From the NCBI RefSeq assembly GCF_900115345.1, contig NZ_FOWC01000009.1, positions 248,001-312,000 of the forward strand: DNA of 64,000 bases. Direction: 5' to 3'. A model generated the notes under the pieces. It was not told the DNA's origin. It worked only from the letters and a program-made list of their open reading frames with translations, and ran no database searches. This document shows, piece by piece, positions 7,687 through 14,872 of this stretch. The stretch is from Amycolatopsis rubida (lineage in GTDB: Bacteria; Actinomycetota; Actinomycetes; Mycobacteriales; Pseudonocardiaceae). Numbering within the stretch: position 1 is the stretch's first letter; the number at the start of each line of letters is the position of its first letter. Made by a program: the position numbers and the translations under genes.

Positions 7687-8727
7687 TCAGCCGGTCGCGA
7701 TTCCCTGGCTTTCCGCCACACGGAACGCCACCGTGGCCGAGGTCGTCATGTTCGGGAATGTGCCGGCCTGGCCAGCACCCGCCCACGTCACGGTCCAGTT
7801 CACCGTGGCGGTCACGGGGAAGGCATCGGCACGCTGACCGGCTGAGGAGGTCTTGTAGGTGTAGCCGCAATCCGGTGACGCGCTCTTCGGATCACCACCG
7901 GCAGGGAACGGCGAACCGGGGCCGGTGCAGGTCACAGAGCCACCGTCACCCATCGACCAAGTCACCGAGGTCGGCTTCGCGACCGCGGTCACCGAGACGC
8001 CTGGCACCGACGCGGTCGCCGACACGTCACCCCAGCTGCCGCGGTCCAGCCACAACCACGTCGGCAAGGTAACCAACTGGTCCCCGGCCGGATTCGCCTT
8101 GATCTTCGGTGCGGGCAGGCGCAGCTGGCTCCGCGCCTGTGCCGCGAGTTCGGCAGGCGACGGTAGGGGTGCCGGACCAGGTTGGCCGTTCGCGATCCAG
8201 ACCGGCGGCCGGTACAACGCGTCGTGGAACCCAGGCCCAGTGCACTTGTAGACGTACCAGGCGCCGGATGGTGGCTGGGCCTGTGCGAGTCGCGGCTGCG
8301 CAACTGCGAATTGCACCGTGGCCGGCTCGCTCTGTGGCCGGTACACCGCGTGCACCGCCGTGACCTCTCCAGTCTTCGGCGGAACATGGAACGCCGCCGG
8401 CTGCGCGCCTCCAGGCGGAGGCCCCTGGTAGTCGCTGAGCTCGTACGCACACTGGGCCAAGTTGGTGTTGCCACCGATGATCGTATCGCCGTTGGCGTTG
8501 GATTGCCCCGTACCGGGATTTCCGTTGCCGTGGGTTCCTGGCTTGCTGTTTCCGTTGCCCTGGTTACCGTTCCCTGGCTGAGGGTTGGTGCCTGCACCGA
8601 GTTCGCAACCAGGGTTGGGGTACTGAGTGCAGTCCGTATAGCCCCAACCGCTTGCCATCGCGGGCAAAGCCGTAAGAATCAAGGCGGACGCCGTCAAACC
8701 TGCTACCGCGAGTGCACGCTTCAGCAT
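7687..8727 (-). CDS. Secreted protein of the Tad locus with Gly/Asn-rich linker
   Basis: 346 residues with a clear signal peptide (MLKRALAVAGLTASALILTALPAMAS, cleavage near residue 26). Residues 45-85 are low-complexity Gly/Asn/Pro repeats (QPGNGNQGNGNSKPG...). The body carries four or more Cys residues (CTQYPNPGC, AQCAYEL, YKCTGPG, TCTGPG, DCGYTY) and ends with a beta-rich region (VTATVNWTVTWAGAGQAG). Its ATG lies 7 nt inside the lipoprotein gene, so they are co-transcribed upstream of cpaB. Such secreted proteins accompany Tad operons in many actinomycetes; a surface or pilus-associated role is inferred. Confidence 0.78.
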   Translation of the reverse strand: MLKRALAVAGLTASALILTALPAMASGWGYTDCTQYPNPGCELGAGTNPQPGNGNQGNGNSKPGTHGNGNPGTGQSNANGDTIIGGNTNLAQCAYELSDYQGPPPGGAQPAAFHVPPKTGEVTAVHAVYRPQSEPATVQFAVAQPRLAQAQPPSGAWYVYKCTGPGFHDALYRPPVWIANGQPGPAPLPSPAELAAQARSQLRLPAPKIKANPAGDQLVTLPTWLWLDRGSWGDVSATASVPGVSVTAVAKPTSVTWSMGDGGSVTCTGPGSPFPAGGDPKSASPDCGYTYKTSSAGQRADAFPVTATVNWTVTWAGAGQAGTFPNMTTSATVAFRVAESQGIATG

Positions 8728-9314
8728 GACCCGACCCCCTCAACTGCAAAGCGGGTGACCCGCCACGAGCCGTCCGCCTGCTTCTTGACCTCCGCGGTGA
8801 TCGACCGCCGCCCTCCTGGCGCGTCGGTGAACGGTGAGCCGTCCTTTTTGTACTTCACCCAGTTCGAGTCATCTCCGCAGTCGGAGATCATGACCGTATT
8901 GGGGTTACTCTCCGGGTCGACCTTCGTGACATGCGGATTTGTAAGCGGTTGTCCCTTGGAGACGACGCCGTTGAGATGGTCGGTGTACAGGCTGCGGTTG
9001 ATCACCCCGAGCGCGTCGCCAGTCGCGTAGTTCGCAAGCGCGGGCGATTGCCAGTCCGAGGTCTCGCTGGCCTTGACCATCTGCTGCCACATGCCGGTGT
9101 AGGCAGCCAAAGCCTGCTGCCGAGCGTTGTCAGCCGGAGACGCCGACGATGGCGGAGCGCTGCTCGTCGGCGACGAAGGTGCCACCCCAGTGGTGCCCCC
9201 AGGCGTCGAAGACGGATTCGAGCTACAGGCCGCCAACGTCAGCGCTGCGAGTCCACCAAGCGCTAGTCCCACCCTGCGCCAGCCGTTGCGGCCTTGTACA
9301 TTCCCCCCGACCAC
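8721..9314 (-). CDS. Lipoprotein, first gene of the Tad operon
   Basis: About 197 residues. The lipoprotein signal (RVGLALGGLAALTLAAC) has the lipobox LAAC, followed by a Ser/Thr/Pro-rich linker and a globular domain (NARQQALAAYTGMWQQMVKAS..., TAEVKKQADGSWRVTRF) like those of small NTF2-like or nuclear-transport-factor-style lipoproteins. GTG 9314 is preferred because a GAGGGG site lies about 6 nt upstream; a GTG at 9320 is also possible. It opens the pilus operon and overlaps the next gene. Probably anchored to the outer face of the membrane. Confidence 0.8.
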   Translation of the reverse strand: MVGGNVQGRNGWRRVGLALGGLAALTLAACSSNPSSTPGGTTGVAPSSPTSSAPPSSASPADNARQQALAAYTGMWQQMVKASETSDWQSPALANYATGDALGVINRSLYTDHLNGVVSKGQPLTNPHVTKVDPESNPNTVMISDCGDDSNWVKYKKDGSPFTDAPGGRRSITAEVKKQADGSWRVTRFAVEGVGSC

Positions 9315-9399
9315 GTGCACCCCCTCAGATCTGCGAAAATTCCTTTCGATCTACTGTGTTACACCCCACGTCTACCTGCCGTCCCCCAGGAGACTGCAA

Positions 9400-9417
9400 T
9401 GTCCCTATGAGGGGACA
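9400..9417. promoter_or_regulatory. Inverted repeat between the divergent Tad operon and prepilin peptidase gene
   Basis: A perfect 6-6-6 inverted repeat, TGTCCC-TATGAG-GGGACA, in the about 260-nt region between the divergent lipoprotein gene (start 9314) and prepilin peptidase gene (start 9575). Its symmetry and position make it a candidate operator that could control both transcripts. No other feature was recognised in this intergenic region. Confidence 0.45.
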
Positions 9418-9574
9418 CCGGTGTCGGAACTGGGAAAACTGGACAAGGTTCACCCGAATGGGTTAACAACTCCGTGTCCAAATGCCGCTGAGTAGTAGGT
9501 TCGCTACACCGGACAGCCGCAACCGGCGGGCAGAGGGGGTACAGCGTGGCCAGGTCTGTCACTCTCGTGAGCAG

Positions 9575-10240
9575 ATGAACAGCGCGAGTTCGACGGTGAC
9601 CACGCTCGGCACGATCGGCTGGGGTCTGATCGGGCTCGTACTTGCCAGCGTTCTACGCGTCGCCGTCAAGCGAAGCTCGATCCTCCCCGCAGAGACCGGT
9701 CGGCTCGCGCCACCAGTCGTGCTCGAAGCGGCCACGGCGGTCCTGTTCTCTGCATTGGCCTGGCGCATCGGCACGGAACCCGCTTTGTTCGCCTACTCCT
9801 GGCTGGCCGCAGCCGGCGTCCTGCTTGCCGCGATCGATTGGAAGAGCCACGCCCTACCCAGCAGGTTGGTCTGGCCAACCGGGTTCCTCTTGGTCGTGCT
9901 CTTCGGCTTGGCCGCTGTGCTCCACCGTGACGCTTACCCGCTCGTCCGCTCCGTAGCCGGCATGCTTGCACTCCTCATCTTCTACGGAGTGCTGTACGTC
10001 CTTCGCCCTGGTGGGCTCGGCGGCGGCGACCTCCGACTCGGCGGAGTTCTCGGGCTGGCACTGGGCTGGGCTGGATGGATGCCCATCCTGACGGGAACCC
10101 TCCTCGGTTGGCTCACCGCGGCACTCGCACTGCTCGTACTTCGTTTCGTTCGAGGATCTGAGGCGAGCCAGGACATCCCCATCGGCCCCTTTTTGATCAT
10201 CGGGGCGTTCGCTGCCGTGCTGGTCAGTTCGATGACCTGA
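9575..10240 (+). CDS. Prepilin peptidase (A24 family)
   Basis: About 221 residues, taken from ATG 9575 (MNSASSTVTT); the upstream in-frame extension from 9482 is polar and unlikely. At least six hydrophobic segments are visible. The two aspartyl motifs of type IV prepilin peptidases are present: IDWKSHALPSRL (Asp near residue 89, followed by the LP element) and GLGGGDLRLGG (GxGD-type, near 147). It should cut the Flp-like pilins encoded by the divergent tad operon on the cytoplasmic side of the membrane and is next to that operon for this reason. No N-terminal methylase domain, as usual for TadV-type peptidases. Confidence 0.85.
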   Translation: MNSASSTVTTLGTIGWGLIGLVLASVLRVAVKRSSILPAETGRLAPPVVLEAATAVLFSALAWRIGTEPALFAYSWLAAAGVLLAAIDWKSHALPSRLVWPTGFLLVVLFGLAAVLHRDAYPLVRSVAGMLALLIFYGVLYVLRPGGLGGGDLRLGGVLGLALGWAGWMPILTGTLLGWLTAALALLVLRFVRGSEASQDIPIGPFLIIGAFAAVLVSSMT

Positions 10241-10245
10241 ATGAA

Positions 10246-10289
10246 GCCGCCGACCGGTTCGCAGCGGGGGTACTGCGCCGGCCGGCGGC
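10246..10289 (+). terminator. Hairpin after the prepilin peptidase gene
   Basis: GCCGCCGACCGG and CCGGCCGGCGGC form a 12-bp stem with one mismatch around a 20-nt loop, starting 6 nt after the stop codon of the peptidase gene. There is no T-run, as is common for high-GC actinomycete terminators. The sigma-factor gene arrives from the opposite side, so this also separates convergent transcripts. Confidence 0.5.
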
Positions 10290-10419
10290 TCTGGACGGCG
10301 TCGCAAGGGGGAGGGTCGACACCGCCGAAGTAGTCAACGGTACGCCGGTGACTGGCCCTCACCGCAAGCCGCGAGTGAAGCAACCCAATCGAGGGAGTTG
10401 TGGCGCGACTGGGCGTCCG

Positions 10420-11469
10420 TTAGCTCGCCAACTTCATGCTGAGGAGGCCGCGCCCCGTCTCGATCACGAGGCACTGTTGACGAGAGGCAGACTGACTGAC
10501 GCCGTTGCTCCCAGCTGAACGCTTCGGAGGCGCCTTCGTAGTGGCGCGGAACGAACTGTTGATCTCAGTGAGTTCCGTGGAGAGCGCTTGGCAGGAAGCG
10601 CACTCGTCCAGGTGAGCCTCGACCTTCTTGGCCTGCCGTTTCGGCAGGCCACTTCTTGTCCACGCGCCGAGGACCTTGATCGTCGGGGCGCACTGCTCAG
10701 CTTGAGCAGCAGCCAGGTGAGCCTGCAGATACGCCTGACGGAGAGCCTCCCGAGCCCGGTATGCCAACGCCGACACTCCGTTGGCTGTGAGTCCGAGGCT
10801 GGGCGCAACTTCAGCTGGCGTCCGCCCCTCGACCTCGGTCAGCCAGAGCACTGTCCGCCAACGCTCGGGCAGTTGCCCAAACGCCTTGTTCGCCAAGGCC
10901 CTCTCCGTAGTTGCCGTCACCGTGTCGTCGAAGGGGATGCTGATCAGAGCAGGGTCGACCGATTGCCCAATGTCCTCGGACAGTTCGATGCGACGTTCTT
11001 TTCGAGTCCGGTCGTAGGCCACATGACGAAGCGCCGTGAGCAGGTAGGCACGGATGGCTGAGTCCGGGCCGCCACCAGCACGTAGCGTGTGGAGAACTCT
11101 GATGAAGGCTTCTGAGACAAGGTCGTCGGCTTCTGCCGCTGTCCGGGACAGCTGGCGAGCAAGATTGCAAGCGGAGCTGACGTGACGTGCCCACAGGTCG
11201 CCGTACGCTTCGATGTCCCCCTGCCGGACGGCCTCAAGCAGTTCTGCATCGTCGCGCTCGCGAACCTGGTAGATCGGTGCGACGGTTTCCTCGGTGGCAC
11301 CGGGTGGTTCGGATGGCTTTGCCGGCCGCGCAAACGAAAGCAGCTCGTGCGCGCGAGACTGTCGCCGGGGAGCACGGGCTCGACTGACCGAGCAGCTACG
11401 TCGTGGACCGTCAAATGTGGCGAGCTGACCATCCGGTTCGCTGCCACCGTCGACGAGACTGATGGTCAT
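10420..11469 (-). CDS. ECF-type sigma factor with fused C-terminal zinc-finger anti-sigma-like domain
   Basis: About 349 residues. The start at 11469 (MTISLVDGG) follows GGAG at about 6 nt. A polar N-terminal extension of about 80 residues precedes sigma region 2 (LEAVRQGDIEAYGDLWARHV, DDLVSEAFIRVLHTLR, IRAYLLTALRHVAYDRTRKERR) and region 4 (FGQLPERWRTVLWLTEVEGRTPAEVAPSLGLTANGVSALAYRAREAL). The C-terminus has the zf-HC2 motif HLDECASCQAL (HxxxCxxC), normally found in separate anti-sigma factors. Fusion in cis suggests self-regulation, perhaps redox- or zinc-sensitive. It lies downstream of the prepilin peptidase on the other strand; a link to pilus control is possible but unproven. Confidence 0.85.
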   Translation of the reverse strand: MTISLVDGGSEPDGQLATFDGPRRSCSVSRARAPRRQSRAHELLSFARPAKPSEPPGATEETVAPIYQVRERDDAELLEAVRQGDIEAYGDLWARHVSSACNLARQLSRTAAEADDLVSEAFIRVLHTLRAGGGPDSAIRAYLLTALRHVAYDRTRKERRIELSEDIGQSVDPALISIPFDDTVTATTERALANKAFGQLPERWRTVLWLTEVEGRTPAEVAPSLGLTANGVSALAYRAREALRQAYLQAHLAAAQAEQCAPTIKVLGAWTRSGLPKRQAKKVEAHLDECASCQALSTELTEINSSFRATTKAPPKRSAGSNGVSQSASRQQCLVIETGRGLLSMKLAS

Positions 11470-11537
11470 AACCCACTCCAAGTCTTTTCTACGCCCATAG
11501 AGCGCGGGGCTTACCCGCGGTTTCAGTCAGATTCCTT

Positions 11538-11906
11538 TCAGACAAGCGGATCCTCGGGTCTGACGGCCGGGATCAACATGGTTCGCTCCGTGGAGTGCTC
11601 TGGCGGAGCGTGGTGCTCCTGAGCGAGCAGTTCGTGTTTGCCGGGCGCTGGCTGCAGGACCAGCAGGGACTCCGAGAACGCTGGAAACAGGGCAGCCATC
11701 GCGCGGACGCAGCACAACGTGCACAAGTTGTCTGGCACCGGAGGCCGCTGCTCCCAGATCTCCTCGATTGGTAGTCCGCATAGGCCCACGCACTCGTTGG
11801 ATGGCCAGACCACGTGAACACGTCCGGCATAGCGATCCGCTGTGCCGCCCGGTTGGTTCGTGCCCCAGTACAGCAGCGGCTGAGGCGGGTTCGACGGTTC
11901 GGGCAT
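11538..11906 (-). CDS. Small Cys-containing hypothetical protein
   Basis: 122 residues. The N-terminal half (LLYWGTNQPGGTADRYAGRVHVVWP) is beta-like, and two Cys clusters (ECVGLCGLP and NLCTLCCVRAMAALFPAF) could bind zinc. Proteins of this pattern, with a CxxCC-x-RAM segment, are common in actinomycetes near XRE/DUF397 loci, but no function is known to me. It is the last of four minus-strand small genes (12959-13348 to here). Confidence 0.6.
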   Translation of the reverse strand: MPEPSNPPQPLLYWGTNQPGGTADRYAGRVHVVWPSNECVGLCGLPIEEIWEQRPPVPDNLCTLCCVRAMAALFPAFSESLLVLQPAPGKHELLAQEHHAPPEHSTERTMLIPAVRPEDPLV

Positions 11907-11965
11907 GGCTCACCGAGAAGACCTGATTGGACAGTGATAGCGGCGCCTGCCGGAAGACGTTGCTG

Positions 11966-12313
11966 TCATTGGAATCCTGCCCAGGCTTGCCCGTGCATGA
12001 GCTCGGCGATCGACCTGCACTCCGGGCAGACGTCGATTCCGACACCGAAAGGTGATGTGAGCTCATGATCCGTCAGCAAGGCGCGGCAAGGTGCCGGCGC
12101 AGTCCGAGCGATCTGGTTGTCGATGGCGACTCGCCTTGGCTGCCCATCTTCGGTTTCCTGCAAGTGCACCACATCGGGGCGCAGCAGTTCCGCGGACCAG
12201 TGTGGACCGCCAAGCGGAAGGACGCGCAATGTCGCTGTGTCAGAAGTGTTGCCTGTCAAGGTGATAGTTGACTGGGCCAGCGGGGACGGGGAGAGCAAGG
12301 CCGTTTGGCTCAT
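11966..12313 (-). CDS. Small hypothetical protein with CxxC motif
   Basis: 115 residues. The C-terminus has DVCPECRSIAELMHGQ, a CPxC knuckle that may be zinc-binding, after an N-terminal beta-rich region (STITLTGNTSDTATLRVLPL) and the segment LLRPDVVHLQETEDGQPRRVAI. No named family recognised. It lies between two other minus-strand small genes with gaps of 59 and 134 nt and probably shares their promoter near 13350. Confidence 0.6.
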   Translation of the reverse strand: MSQTALLSPSPLAQSTITLTGNTSDTATLRVLPLGGPHWSAELLRPDVVHLQETEDGQPRRVAIDNQIARTAPAPCRALLTDHELTSPFGVGIDVCPECRSIAELMHGQAWAGFQ

Positions 12314-12447
12314 CGTCGATGTCCTTTCGTCGCTTGCTCGATGCAGGCCGAGCCGTGTTTGGGAGCCGGTGTTCCGATCCAGGTCGGGGGTCCGGCCCGG
12401 AACACCGGCGGTCTAGCGGTCGCCGCGATGCCGCTGAGGCAGATCGG

Positions 12448-12927
12448 TCACTTTGCCGCGGATGCCATGGCACGGGTGGTGGCAATCACCGCCGACTGCG
12501 GCGGGAAGTCGTTAAGCGCCTTCGGCGCGGACTCCCAGCGCCAAAGTCCGAGACGTTCATCGTCCGGGGACGGAAGGACGACGTTGTCGCCCTGCGGGGC
12601 GACCGATGCTCCGAGCCGAAGGAGCTCGGCGTAGATGACGTCGTCGAGCGTGTGACCAGGACCCGTGATGAACGTCCACCGTTGCGTCTGAGTCCGCTCG
12701 ACAACCGGTCCGGCGAGCATCCGGATCCGGAGGCCGGCTTGGACGCGGCGACCGAGTTCGACAGGCATCGTGACGGCGCCGACGAGACCGCCGACGGGCA
12801 TGAGGATGCGTTCCGTCGCGCGATCGAGAGCAGCTGGTAGTCCGTATTCGCTGCGGTAGAAGTCGCAGCGGTCTTCGGGAGTCGAGCCCGAGGCTGTAGC
12901 TGTAACGCGAGTGGTCGACGTTGTCAC
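12448..12927 (-). CDS. Hypothetical protein, perhaps related to small bifunctional primase/polymerase-like proteins
   Basis: 159 residues. Visible segments are DRCDFYRSEYGLPAALDRATERILMPVG, the aromatic core RWTFITGPGH and a C-terminal VVLPSPDDERLGLWRWESAPKAL...PPQSAVIATTRAMAS. The layout recalls small actinomycete proteins annotated as primase/polymerase N-terminal-like that accompany XRE/DUF397 loci, but the catalytic residues cannot be assigned here. Treat the family as a weak guess; the coding call itself is firm because of the length, codon pattern and matching operon position. Confidence 0.6.
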   Translation of the reverse strand: MTTSTTRVTATASGSTPEDRCDFYRSEYGLPAALDRATERILMPVGGLVGAVTMPVELGRRVQAGLRIRMLAGPVVERTQTQRWTFITGPGHTLDDVIYAELLRLGASVAPQGDNVVLPSPDDERLGLWRWESAPKALNDFPPQSAVIATTRAMASAAK

Positions 12928-12958
12928 GACGAGCCACCTCCTTCAACAGGGCAGGGTG

Positions 12959-13348
12959 TCAGGCAGCGCGCGTAGTGCTGTGCTGCGGAGATGTGCTGTG
13001 CGAAGCCAATCGGCGGCGAGCCGGTGAACCACTGGTCGACGCGGCGGCGTGCCGGGGGCTGCGTGGCCGGGCGACGGGAAGATCGCCACCCTGGGAGGCG
13101 AGGGTGGTGCCCGTCGTCAGCGGTGCCTCGGGGCGCGGACTCATCGGTAGTCCTCCGCGGCAGCGCCGGACCCGACGCCGTTCGCTGAGGTACCACCAGC
13201 CGGCACCGACTCCGGCCACGCAGCCCACCATGAGAAGGAGCGCTGCTGCGATCGCCAGCCCAGGCCCCCACCACGTCTCAGTGGGGGCTTGTACGGCACT
13301 GGGGGCGACCATGGTCACCGCAGCCGCGATGCTAACTTGTGTACTCAT
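12959..13348 (-). CDS. Small single-span membrane protein
   Basis: 129 residues, ATG at 13348 with GAAGGAG upstream. One transmembrane helix (GPGLAIAAALLLMVGCVAGVGAGWWYL, about 28-54) is followed by a basic, Ser/Pro-rich tail. No family recognised. Its first five codons lie inside one copy of the 15-bp direct repeat described at 13333-13415, so it is likely to be regulated by whatever binds there; the XRE regulator transcribed divergently is the obvious candidate. Confidence 0.55.
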   Translation of the reverse strand: MSTQVSIAAAVTMVAPSAVQAPTETWWGPGLAIAAALLLMVGCVAGVGAGWWYLSERRRVRRCRGGLPMSPRPEAPLTTGTTLASQGGDLPVARPRSPRHAAASTSGSPARRRLASHSTSPQHSTTRAA

Positions 13349-13415
13349 CGCTCTGCGCTCCTTCGGGACCTGGGGCTTAGTTGCTCCTGCACTTAGACCG
13401 TAACTTGTGTACTCA
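13333..13415. promoter_or_regulatory. Duplicated 15-bp operator-like repeat in a divergent promoter region
   Basis: TAACTTGTGTACTCA occurs at 13333-13347 and again, identically, at 13401-13415, 68 bp apart. Each copy contains the imperfect palindrome TGTGTACTCA, centred on GTAC. The first overlaps the start codon of the minus-strand membrane protein; the second lies about 75 nt before the XRE gene. Two identical sites in a divergent region next to an XRE gene suggest operators of that regulator. Confidence 0.55.
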
Positions 13416-13490
13416 GATTAACTAGGCGACCAATCGGGTGAATTGCGGATACGTTCTGCAACCAGACACCCTGTGGAGGTGAAGGAGTCC

Positions 13491-14345
13491 GTGACACAGC
13501 CGCACCGGGAGTTGCCGCCGGCCGTCATGAAGGTCGTCCTCGGCAACCAGCTCGCTCGCCTGCGGGAGGAAGCCGGCGTCAAGCAGGAGGAAGCGGCCGG
13601 CGTCCTCGGATGCACCCAGCAGAAGATCGCGCACATCGAGGGTGGCAGCGGCATCCAGTTGATCGAGCTGAACGCGCTACTCGATCGGTACGCCGCGAAC
13701 GAAGCGGACAGGGCCTACACGCGAGACCTGCAAGCCGAGAGCAAGCACCGCACGAAGCGTGGCGCCTTCAGCACCAGGTTCCGCCAGTACATGCGCCTGC
13801 TGGTCGATATGGAACCGAGCTGCAACCGGTACTTCGCGTACCAGGCCCTGGTCGTCCCTGGGCTGCTGCAGACCGAGGACTACATGCGTAGGAACGCGCG
13901 GGCCTGGAGGCCCTCGCTGTCGCCCGAGGAGATCGACAAGTACGTCGCCGACCGCATCGCCCGGCAACCCGTCCTGGACCACGTCGACCAGGAGTTTTGG
14001 TTCATCCTCGACGAGGCAGCCCTGCGCCGAACTGAAGGCGGTCCGGTCATGAAGGCCCAGATCATGAAGCTCGTCGAGATCATCGACCGACCGAACGTCG
14101 AACTGCAGATCGTGCCGTTCAGCGTCGGCTACTACATGGGCCAAGGCCACGACTACACGATCTTCGGCTATGACACGAAGCCGGCGGTTGACATCATCTA
14201 CCTGGAGCAGCATGACGGCGGGGAGTACGTCGACAACAGCAAGAGGACCGCGCGGTACCTGACTCTGTGGGATCACCAGAAGGCGGCGGCCAGCGGGCCC
14301 GAGCAGACGCGACGGACCTTGCTGGAGATCGCCGCGTCGTTGTAG
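13491..14345 (+). CDS. XRE family regulator with DUF5753 domain
   Basis: About 284 residues from GTG 13491 (in-frame GTGs at 13473 and 13479 and ATG 13527 are alternatives; AAGGAG is close to 13491). The N-terminal helix-turn-helix is LARLREEAGVKQEEAAGVLGCTQQKIAHIEGG. The rest matches DUF5753: RYFAYQALVVPGLLQTEDYMR, FILDEAALRR, IVPFSVGYYMGQGHDYTIFGY and VVDIIYLEQH-type segments. It is followed 40 nt later by a DUF397 gene, the usual partner. Such pairs act in actinomycete development and antibiotic control (BldB/WhiJ-type loci); the target here is probably local. Confidence 0.88.
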   Translation: MTQPHRELPPAVMKVVLGNQLARLREEAGVKQEEAAGVLGCTQQKIAHIEGGSGIQLIELNALLDRYAANEADRAYTRDLQAESKHRTKRGAFSTRFRQYMRLLVDMEPSCNRYFAYQALVVPGLLQTEDYMRRNARAWRPSLSPEEIDKYVADRIARQPVLDHVDQEFWFILDEAALRRTEGGPVMKAQIMKLVEIIDRPNVELQIVPFSVGYYMGQGHDYTIFGYDTKPAVDIIYLEQHDGGEYVDNSKRTARYLTLWDHQKAAASGPEQTRRTLLEIAASL

Positions 14346-14385
14346 CTGACCTGCGGCTTGAGATCGAAAGGGTACGAGGGAGCAG

Positions 14386-14625
14386 ATGAACATCCAGGAC
14401 GCAAACAAGCGGCACCTCGACACCAACTTCACCGAATGGCGCAAGTCGCCGCTGAGTAACCCTCCGGACAACCAGTGCGTCGAGGTGTCGTTCAGCAGCA
14501 ACGCCGTCGGGTTGCGAGACAGCCGGAACCCGGACGGACACGTGCTGGTCTTCGACTTCGGAGAGTGGGAGGCGTTCCTCGGCGGGGCCGCAGCCGGGAG
14601 CTTCAACCTGCCGAAGAACCAGTAG
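14386..14625 (+). CDS. DUF397 protein, partner of the XRE regulator
   Basis: 79 residues with the DUF397 pattern: FTEWRKSPLSNPPDNQCVEVSF, then VGLRDSRNPDGHVLVFDFGEWEAFLGG. A GAGGGAG site precedes the ATG. DUF397 proteins are small partners of DUF5753 XRE regulators in actinomycetes and are thought to modulate them. About 250 nt with no recognised feature follow before the next gene. Confidence 0.88.
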   Translation: MNIQDANKRHLDTNFTEWRKSPLSNPPDNQCVEVSFSSNAVGLRDSRNPDGHVLVFDFGEWEAFLGGAAAGSFNLPKNQ

Positions 14626-14872
14626 TGCGCGCGGGCGGCGATCCCATCGCCGCCCGCAAGTCAGCACCCGGTGGTCTTCAGTCACTGTCCTCGGCATCCC
14701 TGCGTTTGCGCTGGTAGCGGTCCACTATTGATCGAACCCCCACTGTGGGCCAAGGACTACCGTCCAGGACCCGTCCACTGCCCGTCCAGGTCCCCGCCAG
14801 CGTCGCGCACGGCTACATCAGCTCCTACCCTCGGGTAAGGCGAGATCACCAAGTCGATCGGAGGAGGACACG

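Noticed and set aside
7900..8700. CRISPR-like repeats in the Gly/Asn-rich part of the secreted-protein gene
   Set aside because: The repeats are irregular codons for a Gly/Asn/Pro linker, with no constant spacer length and in a clear reading frame.
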